A stretch of 41,622 nucleotides of DNA, taken from contig DATBLZ010000129.1 in the NCBI GenBank assembly GCA_036555065.1, positions 1 to 41,622 on the forward strand. The letters run 5' to 3'. The notes under the pieces are model-generated. The model was not told the origin of the DNA. It saw only the letters and a program-made list of their open reading frames with translations, and searched no databases. Positions 7,546-15,402 of the stretch are shown piece after piece. This stretch comes from DATBLZ01 sp036555065 (GTDB taxonomy: Bacteria > Pseudomonadota > Gammaproteobacteria > Steroidobacterales > Rariloculaceae). Numbering within the stretch: the stretch's first letter is position 1; the number at the start of each line of letters is the position of its first letter. The translations under genes and the position numbers were made by a program.

Positions 7546-8184
7546 ATGTACACACCGCAACACTTCGCCGAGGCTCGGCTGCCCGTGCTTCACGGGCTCA
7601 TGCGCGGCTTTCCGCTTGCAACGCTCGTCGCCATGACGGCACGCGGGCTCGACGCGAATCACCTGCCGCTCGTGCTCGACGACTCGCGCGGCGAGCTCGG
7701 TGCGCTCCGCGGCCATGTTGCGCGCAGCAATCCCGTGTGGCGCGAGGTGCCTGCAGGATCCGAGGTGCTCGCCGTTTTCCAGGGCGACGACCGCTATATC
7801 TCGCCGAGCTGGTACCCGACGAAGCGCGAACACGGCAAGGTCGTGCCCACTTGGAACTACGCGGTCGTGCATGCGCGCGGGCAGATCGCGTGGCACGACG
7901 ATCCCGCGTGGCTTCGCGAGCTCGTCGAAACGCTGACGAATCTTCACGAGCGCAACAGCGCAGAGCCGTGGCGCGTGGCCGATGCGCCCGCCGAGTTCAT
8001 CGACCGCAACCTCCGCAGCATCGTCGGGTTCGAGATTCGGATCACGGCGTTGGACGGCAAATGGAAGGTCAGCCAGAATCGAACTCCAGACGAGCGCGCC
8101 GCGGTCGTCGCGGAGCTTCGTGCTCGCGGCGATGCCGCTTCGCTCGCAATGGCCGAGCTCATCGCCGGAGCGGGTCGCGGCTGA
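7546..8184 (+). CDS. PaiB-family FMN-binding protein
   Basis: 212 residues from ATG 7546. The segments HGLMRGFPLATLV, NHLPLVLD, LRGHVARSNPVW, and YISPSWYPTKREHGKVVPTW with NYAVVHARG are hallmark PaiB sequences. PaiB in Bacillus is described as a negative regulator of sporulation and degradative enzyme genes, and the fold is a flavin-reductase-like split barrel that binds FMN. Size is typical. The last codons (GRG and the stop) are supplied by the REP-like element at 8175-8226, so the natural C-terminus may have been trimmed or altered by its insertion. It follows the HD gene by 5 bp. Confidence 0.85.
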   Translation: MYTPQHFAEARLPVLHGLMRGFPLATLVAMTARGLDANHLPLVLDDSRGELGALRGHVARSNPVWREVPAGSEVLAVFQGDDRYISPSWYPTKREHGKVVPTWNYAVVHARGQIAWHDDPAWLRELVETLTNLHERNSAEPWRVADAPAEFIDRNLRSIVGFEIRITALDGKWKVSQNRTPDERAAVVAELRARGDAASLAMAELIAGAGRG

Positions 8185-8226
8185 AGCCTCTCCTGCGGAA
8201 AAGTCGCGGCTGAAGCCGCTCCCACA
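8175..8226. repeat. REP-like element, two head-to-tail copies
   Basis: TCGCGGCTGAAGC occurs at 8175 and again near 8203, the second continuing CGCTCCCACA. Same family as 2368-2440 and 10249-10271. Its first copy provides the stop codon of the PaiB-like gene. Confidence 0.8.
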
Positions 8227-8244
8227 AATCGGTACGATATCGTC

Positions 8245-8802
8245 ATGATCGCGATCGCCGGCATCGCCGGCAGCCTCCGGCAGGGCTCGTACAACCGCGC
8301 ACTGCTGCGCGCGGCTGCCGAGCTCATGCCCGAGGGCGCCGTCATGAACGTGCTCTCGATCGACGCCGTGCCGCTCTATCACGGGGACGTCGAGGCGCAG
8401 GGGATACCGACGCCGATCGCGACGCTCAAGCAGGCGCTCGCCGGCGCGGCCGGGCTCGTGCTCGTGACACCGGAGTACAACAACGGCATTCCCGGCGTGC
8501 TCAAGAACGCGATCGACTGGATGTCGCGGCCGGCGGCCGACATCCCCCGTGTGTTCGGCGGCAAATCCGTCGCTTTGCTCGGTGCCACGCCCGGCGGAGG
8601 CGGCACGATCCTCGCGCAGGTCGCATGGTTGCCGGTGTTGCGGGTGTTGCGAATGAAGCTGTGGACAGCTCAGGGCCCGTTCTACGTCTCGGGCGCAGCC
8701 AAGGTTTTCGATGCCTCGGGGCTCATCGACGCGGAGCTGCGCGAGCGGTTGCGCAAGTACATGGCCGCTTTCGTCGAGCACGTCCGCGCCCAAGCAGGCT
8801 GA
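8245..8802 (+). CDS. NADPH-dependent FMN reductase (SsuE/ChrR type)
   Basis: 185 residues, flavodoxin-like fold. GIAGSLRQGSYNRALLRAA is the phosphate-binding loop (family form GSLRxxSxNxxL), and LVTPEYNNGIPGVLKNAIDW is the second flavin-contact motif. GKSVALLGATPGGGG forms the third strand region. Such enzymes reduce FMN, quinones, chromate or azo compounds with NAD(P)H in the cytosol and often serve in oxidative stress. It starts 18 bp after the REP-like element, probably with its own promoter. Substrate not predictable. Confidence 0.9.
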   Translation: MIAIAGIAGSLRQGSYNRALLRAAAELMPEGAVMNVLSIDAVPLYHGDVEAQGIPTPIATLKQALAGAAGLVLVTPEYNNGIPGVLKNAIDWMSRPAADIPRVFGGKSVALLGATPGGGGTILAQVAWLPVLRVLRMKLWTAQGPFYVSGAAKVFDASGLIDAELRERLRKYMAAFVEHVRAQAG

Positions 8803-8854
8803 CGGAGTTGCGACGCTATATACTCTTCATACCTTTTCGTGGGAGGTCCTGGAC

Positions 8855-9280
8855 ATGAAACATAGAGTTCTCTTTTCGTCCCTCGCCGCCTCATTGCCGG
8901 TCATTGCGTTCGCGCAATCGAGCGACACGTATCAGTGCACGATGGCGGGTCTCACCAGGCGCGTGGAGATTGCACGCGAAGGCGGCTCGTCCGTCCCGTG
9001 CGAGGTGCTCTACTTCAAGGACTCCGAGGCGCCCGGCGAGCGCCGGGTCCTCTGGTCGGCCACAAACGAAGCGGGCTATTGCGAGTCGCAGGCCCAAGGC
9101 TTCGTCGAGAAGCTCGAGGGCTTGGGTTGGGAATGCCAGGCGACGCCGGGCGCGCCCGCGCCCGCGGCAGCGGCACCACCCGCGGCCCCGGCAGCACCCG
9201 CCGCGACGGCGACCCCCGCCGCGCCGGCAGCGCCCGCCGATGACACCGATGCGTTGACGGCACCGCCCGAGCCTCGCTAG
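8855..9280 (+). CDS. Small secreted protein with Ala/Pro-rich tail
   Basis: 141 residues from ATG 8855, with GGGAGG at 8841-8846 as ribosome binding site. Signal peptide MKHRVLFSSLAASLPVIAFA then a ~90-residue domain with four Cys (YQC, VPC, GYC, WEC), enough for two disulfides, and a low-complexity AAPPAAPAAPAATATPAAPA tail. No family recognised. The small Cys-containing domain could be a binding module or an envelope protein; the Pro/Ala tail suggests it spans the cell wall or is a linker. A TATACT sequence at 8819-8824 may be a -10 element but lacks a convincing -35. Confidence 0.7.
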   Translation: MKHRVLFSSLAASLPVIAFAQSSDTYQCTMAGLTRRVEIAREGGSSVPCEVLYFKDSEAPGERRVLWSATNEAGYCESQAQGFVEKLEGLGWECQATPGAPAPAAAAPPAAPAAPAATATPAAPAAPADDTDALTAPPEPR

Positions 9281-9301
9281 AGCGCCGAAAAGGGGGGAGG
9301 T

Positions 9302-10246
9302 ATGCAGAGAGTCGAGCGCACGGCTCGTTGGCTCGCTTGCGTCGCCGCGGCCGCGGCCGCCGGCGGCGCTTCGGCCCAGGAGCGGCAGTGGGGGCAGAAC
9401 CGCTCGATCGAGCAAATCTCGACGAGCGTCTACCGGTGGGGCTCGGACGGCCAGTTCGGCGCGTATATCCTGACGAGCGAAGGAATCATCGTCGTCGACG
9501 GCCACTATTGCCCTTCGGGCACGGTGCAGTGGCTCAAGCAGGAGCTCGCGCGCCGGCACAACGTCCCCGTCAAGTACGTGATCCTGAGCCACGATCATCA
9601 AGATCATGTTTGCAACTCCGGCGTTTTCAGCGACACGGCAATCGGCGTCGCCCATCGCAACATCGTCCCGCACCTCGTTCGCGAGCACCGCAATTCGATC
9701 ATTCCGGAGATCACGTTCGAAGACGAGATGGACTTGACGCTCGGCGGAGTGAAAGTCACGTTGCTCTACTTCGGCCCTTCGCACAGCGACAACGCGATCC
9801 ATGTGCACGTGCCGGCCGAAGGCGTTCTGATCTCCATCGATACGGCGCGAAATTCTTTGTACCCGGATCTCCGTGATTTCGACGTGCATCCGGGTATCGC
9901 GGGTTATCGGCGCCTCGCGAAGCTCGATAACGTCGACATCGTGCTTCCGGGCCACGGCCCGACGTTGCTGCGGCAGGACAACTTCACGCGCATGGCCGAT
10001 TTCCTACAGACGCTTCACGACCGAGTGCTCGCGGAGATGATCGAGGGCCACCCGCTGCCGGAGATTCGCCGCCGCATCAAGATGGACGAATTCCGCGATC
10101 TCGGCGGCCTCGATACGGCGCTCGATACCAATATCGTGACGATGTACGACTATCTCTACCGGTATCGCGAGCCGAACAACCCTCTGTCGGGGCCCGAAGC
10201 AGTCAGCTGCATCGAGAACTCGAGCGCCTGCCGCACGAGCGATTAG
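9302..10246 (+). CDS. Exported metallo-beta-lactamase-fold hydrolase
   Basis: 314 residues. A signal peptide (WLACVAAAAAAGGASAQ) leads into a complete MBL-fold metal site: H97-x-H99-x-D101-H102 (SHDHQDHV), H161 (GPSHSDN), D180 (SIDTA) and H218 (PGHGP). Asp at the bridging position rather than Cys, together with the second HxH set, fits glyoxalase II/lactonase-like or B3-like dinuclear enzymes rather than B1 beta-lactamases. The C-terminal ~90 residues (HPLPEIRRRIKMDEF, then a TMYDYLYRYREPNNP end) are extra. A periplasmic hydrolase is expected; antibiotic resistance is not implied by the motifs. Preceded by AGGGGGGAGG-like purine tract (ribosome binding). Followed at once by a REP-like palindrome and a convergent regulator. 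Confidence 0.87.
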   Translation: MQRVERTARWLACVAAAAAAGGASAQERQWGQNRSIEQISTSVYRWGSDGQFGAYILTSEGIIVVDGHYCPSGTVQWLKQELARRHNVPVKYVILSHDHQDHVCNSGVFSDTAIGVAHRNIVPHLVREHRNSIIPEITFEDEMDLTLGGVKVTLLYFGPSHSDNAIHVHVPAEGVLISIDTARNSLYPDLRDFDVHPGIAGYRRLAKLDNVDIVLPGHGPTLLRQDNFTRMADFLQTLHDRVLAEMIEGHPLPEIRRRIKMDEFRDLGGLDTALDTNIVTMYDYLYRYREPNNPLSGPEAVSCIENSSACRTSD

Positions 10247-10248
10247 CG

Positions 10249-10271
10249 TGTGGGCGCGGCTTTAGCCGCGA
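10249..10271. repeat. REP-like palindrome between convergent genes
   Basis: TGTGGGCGCGGCTTTAGCCG followed by CGA; the core GCGGCT-TT-AGCCGC is a perfect 6-bp stem. It follows the MBL gene stop by 2 bp and lies just beyond the stop of the convergent XRE regulator, so it may limit read-through in both directions. Third copy of the family in this window. Confidence 0.6.
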
Positions 10272-10285
10272 TTCTTCGACGCCGC

Positions 10286-10510
10286 TCACCCCTTCTCGCC
10301 GGCCGCGTAGGAAAATACTTGGTCGAGCGGCACGCCAAACACATTCGCGATGCGGAAGGCGACCTCGAGCGACGGCGAGTACTTGCCGAGCTCGATGGCA
10401 TTGACGGTTTGGCGTGTCACGCCAATCCGCTCGGCAAGCTCTTGCTGCGTCATCTCGCCGTGATCGAAGCGCAGCCGGCGGATCTTGTTCGTAACGGCGG
10501 TTTTCGTCAC
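10286..10510 (-). CDS. XRE-family HTH regulator, small
   Basis: 74 residues if started at GTG 10510 (VTKTAVTNKIRRLRFDHGEM). HTH core: TQQELAERIGVTRQTVNAIE, then LGKYSPSLEVAFRIANVFGV with PLDQVFSY, the common form of 65-75 residue YozG/Cro-like regulators. The GTG lies 1 bp after the stop of the membrane protein gene, which is the typical pair for this regulator type. Longer N-terminal extension to an ATG at 10618 would read through the neighbour and is rejected. Probable repressor of its own operon. Confidence 0.88.
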   Translation of the reverse strand: MTKTAVTNKIRRLRFDHGEMTQQELAERIGVTRQTVNAIELGKYSPSLEVAFRIANVFGVPLDQVFSYAAGEKG

Positions 10511-10511
10511 C

Positions 10512-10934
10512 TCAAACTCCGCGTCGATAATAAATGATCCGCGCGGCGTAGTTGACGATCTCGGCAAGCACGAACGCGAGCAACACGCCGAGGCCGACGC
10601 CGAAGCCATCCGCGCCATGGGTCGGCGCCGCGATGATCACGACGAACGACAGGATCACGTAGACGTACGCCGCGAGACGTGTGGCCTTGAGCTCGATGAG
10701 CCGTTCGCGCTCGTCGCGCGGCGTGCGCGCGTCCTTCGGGAATCGGACCCAGAGCACGATGTGCGCAATGAGCTCGATGAGGATGAACGCCGCAATCGAT
10801 ACGCCGATCAGATGCAGCGTCCAGATGCCCGGGTTCGGCACGAGCATGTGCGGGCCTGCGTGGATAACGTACATCACGGAGGCGATCACGAAGGCGATCA
10901 GCGTGATCCAGGCGCTTTTCTCGCGAAATGACAT
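10512..10934 (-). CDS. DUF2178-like four-helix membrane protein
   Basis: 140 residues from ATG 10934, with a GGAG about 10 bases upstream on the minus strand. Four hydrophobic helices: ITLIAFVIASVMYVIH, LHLIGVSIAAFILIELIAHI, YVYVILSFVVIIAA and GLGVLLAFVLAEIVNYAARI; a charged loop FPKDARTPRDERERLIEL lies between helices 2 and 3. This topology with 'DERExxIExKAxRxAxYV' is usual for DUF2178-like proteins that pair with a small XRE regulator, as here. Function unknown. Confidence 0.82.
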   Translation of the reverse strand: MSFREKSAWITLIAFVIASVMYVIHAGPHMLVPNPGIWTLHLIGVSIAAFILIELIAHIVLWVRFPKDARTPRDERERLIELKATRLAAYVYVILSFVVIIAAPTHGADGFGVGLGVLLAFVLAEIVNYAARIIYYRRGV

Positions 10935-10970
10935 TTCTTGTTGTCTCCGGTTTCGAGGACTGCGGGCGCG

Positions 10971-10999
10971 AAAGTACCGATACCGCGACGGCATGTCAA
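10971..10999 (-). promoter_or_regulatory. Candidate sigma-70 promoter for the membrane protein/XRE pair
   Basis: On the minus strand TTGACA (10994-10999) is followed after 17 bp by TACTTT (10971-10976); transcription would start ~30 bp before the ATG at 10934. The -35 is perfect, the -10 is weak. Confidence 0.45.
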
Positions 11000-11069
11000 G
11001 ATAGGCATACATAAAGTACCCATTCTTGGACACTGTCATGTCCGCCAAACGGCCGGGTATGATCGATGA

Positions 11070-11327
11070 CAGCTTGAATGGGGGAGGCTCGGGAACGGTA
11101 TTCGCGCGATCGACATCTCGAACCCGTTCAACCCCGAGGAGGTCGGGCACGCCCGGCCCGTGCCGTGGGGCGTCGTCATGACCTATCCCGATTTTCGCGA
11201 TGGGCTGCTCTACGTCGGCGACAACCACATGGGACTGCACGTGCTCAAGTACACGGGCCCGCATGCGGATGAGATCCCCGCGGCCGGCTCGTACTCGTCG
11301 AATCGCGCGGAGCCGCGCGGCCCCTGA
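11070..11327 (+). pseudogene. C-terminal remnant of an LVIVD-repeat (beta-propeller) protein
   Basis: The frame from 11070 (after a stop at 11067-11069) reads LGNGIRAIDISNPFNPEEVG, then a GLLYVGDNHMGLHVLKYTGP stretch and ends at TGA 11325-11327. 'GIRxIDISNPxxPxEVG' and 'GLxYVxDxxxGLxVLKYTG' are the closing repeats of LVIVD-repeat surface/periplasmic proteins, normally several hundred residues long. Only ~85 codons remain, without a start codon that would give a signal peptide or the earlier blades, so I call it a decayed gene. It occupies most of the 524-bp stretch 10935-11458; the rest of that stretch holds the minus-strand promoter at its left and no further recognisable element at its right. 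Confidence 0.7.
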
Positions 11328-11458
11328 GCGCAGCGCGCTCCCGTTATTTGACGTAAATCGGCACTCGCTCGGCGGAACAGCATCGCCAGGCAGTGTTCTC
11401 GACCCACGCCGTGTCTGTGCGGCCGGACAGGTTGCCAGACGATAACGGCCGGAGAACA

Positions 11459-11788
11459 ATGTCGCGAGAATCCGATGCCACGCCGGCAAGGGCAGTCACT
11501 CGAATGGACAAGAATCGCCAGGTGCTCACGATCGAGCTCGATGGCACGCGCTACCGCGGTGCCTATTCGCTCGAGGACGAACACCTCGTCATCGAGGCTC
11601 ACGGCCTCGGCCGCACCGAAGTCGACGCATCGCTCGTCGATTACTCGCTCGGCGAGCCGGCGAAGAAACTCGCAATGCTCATTTTCACGCAGTTCATCAA
11701 AGAGAACGTGACCCGCGGCCACGAAATCATGAACCTCGTCACGCAGGGCTCGACGACCCAGGTCACGTTCATCGGCATGCAAGCCTAG
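11459..11788 (+). CDS. Hypothetical protein, unrecognised
   Basis: 109 residues from ATG 11459, with GGAG at 11451-11454. The protein has short beta-type strands (QVLTIELDGTRYRGAYSLED, HLVIEAHGLGRTEV) followed by a helix-like LGEPAKKLAMLIFTQFIKEN. No signal peptide or membrane segment, so cytosolic. An internal ATG (MDKNRQ) could also serve. I do not recognise a family. Codon use is like the neighbours, so it is probably a real gene; it follows the LVIVD remnant and precedes the signalling cluster in the same direction. Confidence 0.6.
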   Translation: MSRESDATPARAVTRMDKNRQVLTIELDGTRYRGAYSLEDEHLVIEAHGLGRTEVDASLVDYSLGEPAKKLAMLIFTQFIKENVTRGHEIMNLVTQGSTTQVTFIGMQA

Positions 11789-11955
11789 CGTTCGGCGTCG
11801 CACTCGGCCCCGCCCAACCGCGTTTGTCTCCCGCCCGACGGACAGCCGGGCTCCGCTCGTGCAGCGTGTCTGAACTGTGATCAGTGCCCTGAGGACGGCG
11901 GTCGCGTCGTGCTAGGGTCTCCGGGCTCGCGCAGGCGCAGGATTGGGGAGCCACT

Positions 11956-13710
11956 GTGCAAGCCGCAACGACAATGAAGGTTCTGCTCGTAGAGGATGAC
12001 TCGGACGACGCCGAGTTCCTGTGCCAATCGTTGGCGCGACGGGACCAGCGGCACGTGGACATCACGCGCGCGGATCGTATCGGCGAGGCGACGCTTGCGC
12101 TGCGCCGCCAAAGCTTCGACGTCGTTCTGCTCGATTTGCATCTGCCCGACGGCACGGGCAGCGAATGCGTGGAGAAGGTCCAGCAGGCCGATCCTCTCGT
12201 GCCAATCGTAGTCCTGAGCGGACAAGGCGACGAGGACTATGCCGTCGAGATCCTGAATCGCGGCGTGCAGGATTATCTCGTCAAGTGGGAGGGCGATGGC
12301 CGAATCATCATGCGCGCGATCCGTTACGCGATCGAACGCAAACGCTCTGAATCGAAGCTCAACTATCTCGCGCGATACGACGCTCTTACCGGAATCCCCA
12401 ATCGTCAATATCTTCGCGACCAGCTCGAACGGGCGACCAACCGCGCAAGTCGCGGAGAGAAGAAGATGGGGCTCCTGTTTCTCGATCTCGACAACTTCAA
12501 GACGGTCAACGATACGCTCGGCCACCAGTGCGGAGATGACTTGCTCAAGGCCGCCGTTCAGCGCCTGAAGCACAACATTCGGGCCGGCGATTTGCTGGCG
12601 CGGCTCGGCGGAGACGAGTTTGCCGTGCTCCTCGAGGACGTGGACGGTCCGCTCGAGCTCGAGGCCGTGGCGCGAAGCATCATCGACGGGTTTCAAGAGC
12701 CGTTCGCTCTGGGTCTGCGGCTCGTATCGGTAACCGCGAGCGTCGGCATTACGCTGTACCCGGTCGACAATTCAGATCCGCTGGCCCTTCTCAACAACGC
12801 CGACATCGCGATGTATCAAGCGAAGGAGCAAGGCCGAAATAGATTCAAGTTCTTCACGCCGAGCATGCATGAGGAAATCCTCCGATACCATCGGCTCGAG
12901 TCCGACCTGAAGAACGCACTCGCCGAGCAGCAGTTCTATCTGGTGTATCAGCCACAGGTGAGCCTTGCCGACGGGCGCGTTCAAGCCGTCGAGGCGTTGC
13001 TGCGCTGGAACCACCCGGCGCGCGGCACCGTGGGACCGGACGAGTTCATTGCGGTTGCGGAGGAGAGCGGTCAGATCGTGCCGATGGGGCTTTGGACGCT
13101 CGAGGAGGTCTGCCGGCAACTCAAGCAGTGGGAACGCGAGGGACTGGCGTTGCCGCGCGTCGCGGTCAACGTCGCGCCGATTCACTTCCACCAGCCGGAC
13201 TTCAACGAGCAGATTCGCGCGACGCTCGAGCGCCACGCCGTCGACCCGTCGCTCGTCGAGCTCGAGCTCACGGAGCGATCCCTCATGGAGGACACCGCGG
13301 GCGTGCGCGCGTGCTTGCGGGGCTTGAAGAAGATCGGCCTCCGGCTCGCGATCGACGATTTCGGGACCGGCTACTCGTGCCTCAGCTATCTGCGTCAGTT
13401 TCCGGTCGACGTGCTCAAGATCGACCGCTCGTTCGTCTCCGATCTCGACACGAATGAGGACGATAGAGCGATTTGCGGCGTCATCCTATCGATCGCGCAG
13501 AGACTATCGCTCGATTCGGTAGCCGAAGGCATCAAGTCCGAGCAGCAGGTCGCGATTCTCGTCAAACACGGTTGCCGGTTCGGGCAGGGACACTATTTCA
13601 GCATGCCCGTTCGCGCAGCCGAAATCACGAAGCTGCTTGCCGCACGCGCCATGCCCGGCTCCGGACAGGATCGTCGGGAGCCCGAGCGCACGACCGCGGC
13701 AGGCCGCTGA
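11956..13710 (+). CDS. Response regulator-GGDEF-EAL protein (c-di-GMP turnover)
   Basis: 584 residues. Receiver domain (residues 8-125): acidic pair VEDDSDD, phosphoacceptor D60 in LLDLHLP, K in YLVKWEG. GGDEF domain (about 140-300): active site RLGGDEF (G218-F222) with an I-site RAGD (209-212) five residues upstream, so diguanylate cyclase with product inhibition is predicted. EAL domain (about 320-565): E346-A347-L348 (VEALLRW), LELTERSLMED, DDFGTGYSCLSYL and LKIDRSFV are intact, so phosphodiesterase activity is also predicted. Net direction of c-di-GMP change cannot be told. The GTG at 11956 is favoured by GGGGAG five bases upstream; ATG 11974 is the alternative. The histidine kinase follows after 10 bp and probably phosphorylates D60. 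Confidence 0.93.
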   Translation: MQAATTMKVLLVEDDSDDAEFLCQSLARRDQRHVDITRADRIGEATLALRRQSFDVVLLDLHLPDGTGSECVEKVQQADPLVPIVVLSGQGDEDYAVEILNRGVQDYLVKWEGDGRIIMRAIRYAIERKRSESKLNYLARYDALTGIPNRQYLRDQLERATNRASRGEKKMGLLFLDLDNFKTVNDTLGHQCGDDLLKAAVQRLKHNIRAGDLLARLGGDEFAVLLEDVDGPLELEAVARSIIDGFQEPFALGLRLVSVTASVGITLYPVDNSDPLALLNNADIAMYQAKEQGRNRFKFFTPSMHEEILRYHRLESDLKNALAEQQFYLVYQPQVSLADGRVQAVEALLRWNHPARGTVGPDEFIAVAEESGQIVPMGLWTLEEVCRQLKQWEREGLALPRVAVNVAPIHFHQPDFNEQIRATLERHAVDPSLVELELTERSLMEDTAGVRACLRGLKKIGLRLAIDDFGTGYSCLSYLRQFPVDVLKIDRSFVSDLDTNEDDRAICGVILSIAQRLSLDSVAEGIKSEQQVAILVKHGCRFGQGHYFSMPVRAAEITKLLAARAMPGSGQDRREPERTTAAGR

Positions 13711-13720
13711 GGTGAGCAGG

Positions 13721-14974
13721 ATGAAAGACTCCCGCGCGATTCGACCCCAAACGCTGCAAGAGGCGCTCGCCGCTCTCGCGCAGGCCGAAGAACGGATCCG
13801 GGTGCTCGAAGATGGAATCGCGACGCGGCAAGTGAGGCAGCTCCAAGACGATGTTCTACAGAGCGAGCTACGCTTCCGTATGCTCGCAGAAGGTGTGCCG
13901 AACCACCTGCTATTCCTCGATCGCGACTTGCGTATCGAGTTCGCGAACGACGTGTTCCTCGAAGCCAGTGGTTGGTCGGCCGAGACGGCCCGAGGCCGAC
14001 ACATTTCCGAGGTCGTCGGCCCCGAGCGCTATCTCGAGCGCCAGAAATACTACGAACGAGCGCTCGCCGGCGACAGCGTGAGCTATGAATCGACGGGCGC
14101 GGCCGGCAGCGACTCCGGCTACTTCCGCTTCACGTACCGGCCGAGCTTCGACGCGTCCGGGAACGTACGCGGCATCTTCTCGATGGCGATCAACATCTCG
14201 GAGCGCCGCAAGATGGAGCTCGAGCTCGAGAAAAACCAAACGGAGCTCAAGCGCTCTAATAACGATCTCGAGCAGTTCGCGTACGTGGCTTCGCACGACC
14301 TCAAGGCGCCGCTGCGCGCCATCGAGCTGCTCGTGCAATGGATCAGAGAGGGACTCGTCGGATACGACGCCAACAACGTCCAAGAGAATCTCGAGCTGCT
14401 GGCTCGGCGCACTCAGCGGCTCAATCGCTTGCTCGACGACTTACTCGAATATTCACGCGCAGGTAGGAAAGTCGGCGACTACCGTGAGACCGACACGCAC
14501 GCCCTCGTGCTCGACGCGATTCAGCTCCTCAACCCGCCGCCGACAATCGAGGTAGTGATCGAGGGCCGCTTGCCGACGTTCTATACCTATGCCGCGCCGC
14601 TCGAGCAGGTTCTCTATAACTTGCTCGGCAACGCGATCAAGCATCACCCGGGGCCGCAGGGCCGAGTCGTCGTGTCGTGTGCAGAGGAGGGTCAGCACTA
14701 CCTCTTCGCAGTCGAAGACGACGGCGCAGGAATCCCAATGGAATACGCAGAGCGGGTATTCGAGATGTTTCAGACGCTAAAACCTCGCGACCACGTCGAG
14801 GGCAGCGGCATGGGACTCGCGCTGGTGAACCGAATCGTCAACTGGCAGCACGGCCATGTTTGGTTCGAGCCCGGCGCCGGAGGCAAGGGCACGATCTTCA
14901 AGTTCCAATGGAATAAGAGCAACCCGCACGCGCCAGCCGCGGAGGTCGAGACATGCGAAACGGCAAAACAGTAA
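13721..14974 (+). CDS. PAS-domain sensor histidine kinase
   Basis: 417 residues from ATG 13721. Order: N-terminal coiled coil (QEALAALAQAEERIRVLEDG), one PAS domain (about 47-170; FRMLAEGVPNHLLFLDRDLR to GIFSMAINISERR), HisKA with H192 in VASHDLKAPLRAIELL, and HATPase_c with N box LLGNAIKH, G1 DDGAGIP, G2 GSGMGLAL. No transmembrane helix, so it is cytosolic and senses through the PAS domain. The HisKA type and the small response regulator after it resemble phytochrome/Rcp-type kinases, but GAF and PHY domains are absent. It lies between the GGDEF-EAL regulator and a single-domain response regulator, overlapping the latter by 22 bp. Confidence 0.92.
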   Translation: MKDSRAIRPQTLQEALAALAQAEERIRVLEDGIATRQVRQLQDDVLQSELRFRMLAEGVPNHLLFLDRDLRIEFANDVFLEASGWSAETARGRHISEVVGPERYLERQKYYERALAGDSVSYESTGAAGSDSGYFRFTYRPSFDASGNVRGIFSMAINISERRKMELELEKNQTELKRSNNDLEQFAYVASHDLKAPLRAIELLVQWIREGLVGYDANNVQENLELLARRTQRLNRLLDDLLEYSRAGRKVGDYRETDTHALVLDAIQLLNPPPTIEVVIEGRLPTFYTYAAPLEQVLYNLLGNAIKHHPGPQGRVVVSCAEEGQHYLFAVEDDGAGIPMEYAERVFEMFQTLKPRDHVEGSGMGLALVNRIVNWQHGHVWFEPGAGGKGTIFKFQWNKSNPHAPAAEVETCETAKQ

Positions 14975-15366
14975 CGATCCTGCTTGTCGAGGACGACGAC
15001 GTCGACGTCAAGGCCTTGCGCTGGGCGTTCGACAGTCTCAGGATCGCCAACCCATTGCTCGTCGCGTGCGACGGCGTCGAGGCGCTAAAGATGCTTCCCA
15101 GTCTGCCGCGGCCGTACCTGATTATCACGGACGTCAACATGCCGCGCATGAACGGCATCGAGCTTCTGCGCAAGCTCCGCGCGAGCGACGATTTCCACGA
15201 CTCGATCGTATTCGTGTTGACCACGTCGAACGACGAGGAAGACAAGATCGACGCCTACAATCTCAATGTCGCGGGGTACATGCTCAAGTCCGACATGGGC
15301 ATGAGCTTCACGCGCGCGATCGCGCTGATCGAGAACTACTGGAAGGTCGTCGAGTTTCCGGTCTGA
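14953..15366 (+). CDS. Single-domain response regulator (Rcp1-like)
   Basis: 137 residues: one receiver domain and no output domain. Acidic pair VEDDDVDV, D60 phosphoacceptor in IITDVNMPRMNG, TTS switch residue in VLTTSND, and K in MLKSDMG are all present. The longer beta4-alpha4 part and the 'NPLLVACDGVEAL' segment are typical of Rcp1-type regulators paired with PAS/phytochrome kinases. It overlaps the kinase gene by 22 bp, so the kinase probably phosphorylates both it and the GGDEF-EAL receiver. It may act as a phosphate sink or through protein contact. Confidence 0.92.
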   Translation: MRNGKTVTILLVEDDDVDVKALRWAFDSLRIANPLLVACDGVEALKMLPSLPRPYLIITDVNMPRMNGIELLRKLRASDDFHDSIVFVLTTSNDEEDKIDAYNLNVAGYMLKSDMGMSFTRAIALIENYWKVVEFPV

Positions 15367-15402
15367 TCGACCGGCGCACGGTTGTCGCGGGCGGTTGCGG
15401 CC

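Noticed and set aside
7537..9955. Long minus-strand frames opposite the PaiB-like, FMN reductase and MBL genes
   Set aside because: No domain or start signal, and they span three plus-strand genes with intact motifs.
9302..10246. Antibiotic beta-lactamase assignment for the MBL-fold hydrolase
   Set aside because: The ligand set has Asp at the bridging position and the protein has a long extra C-terminus; the fold alone does not support a resistance call.
15367..15402. Possible terminator between the response regulator and the convergent lipoprotein
   Set aside because: The 36 bp hold no convincing stem with U tract in either direction.
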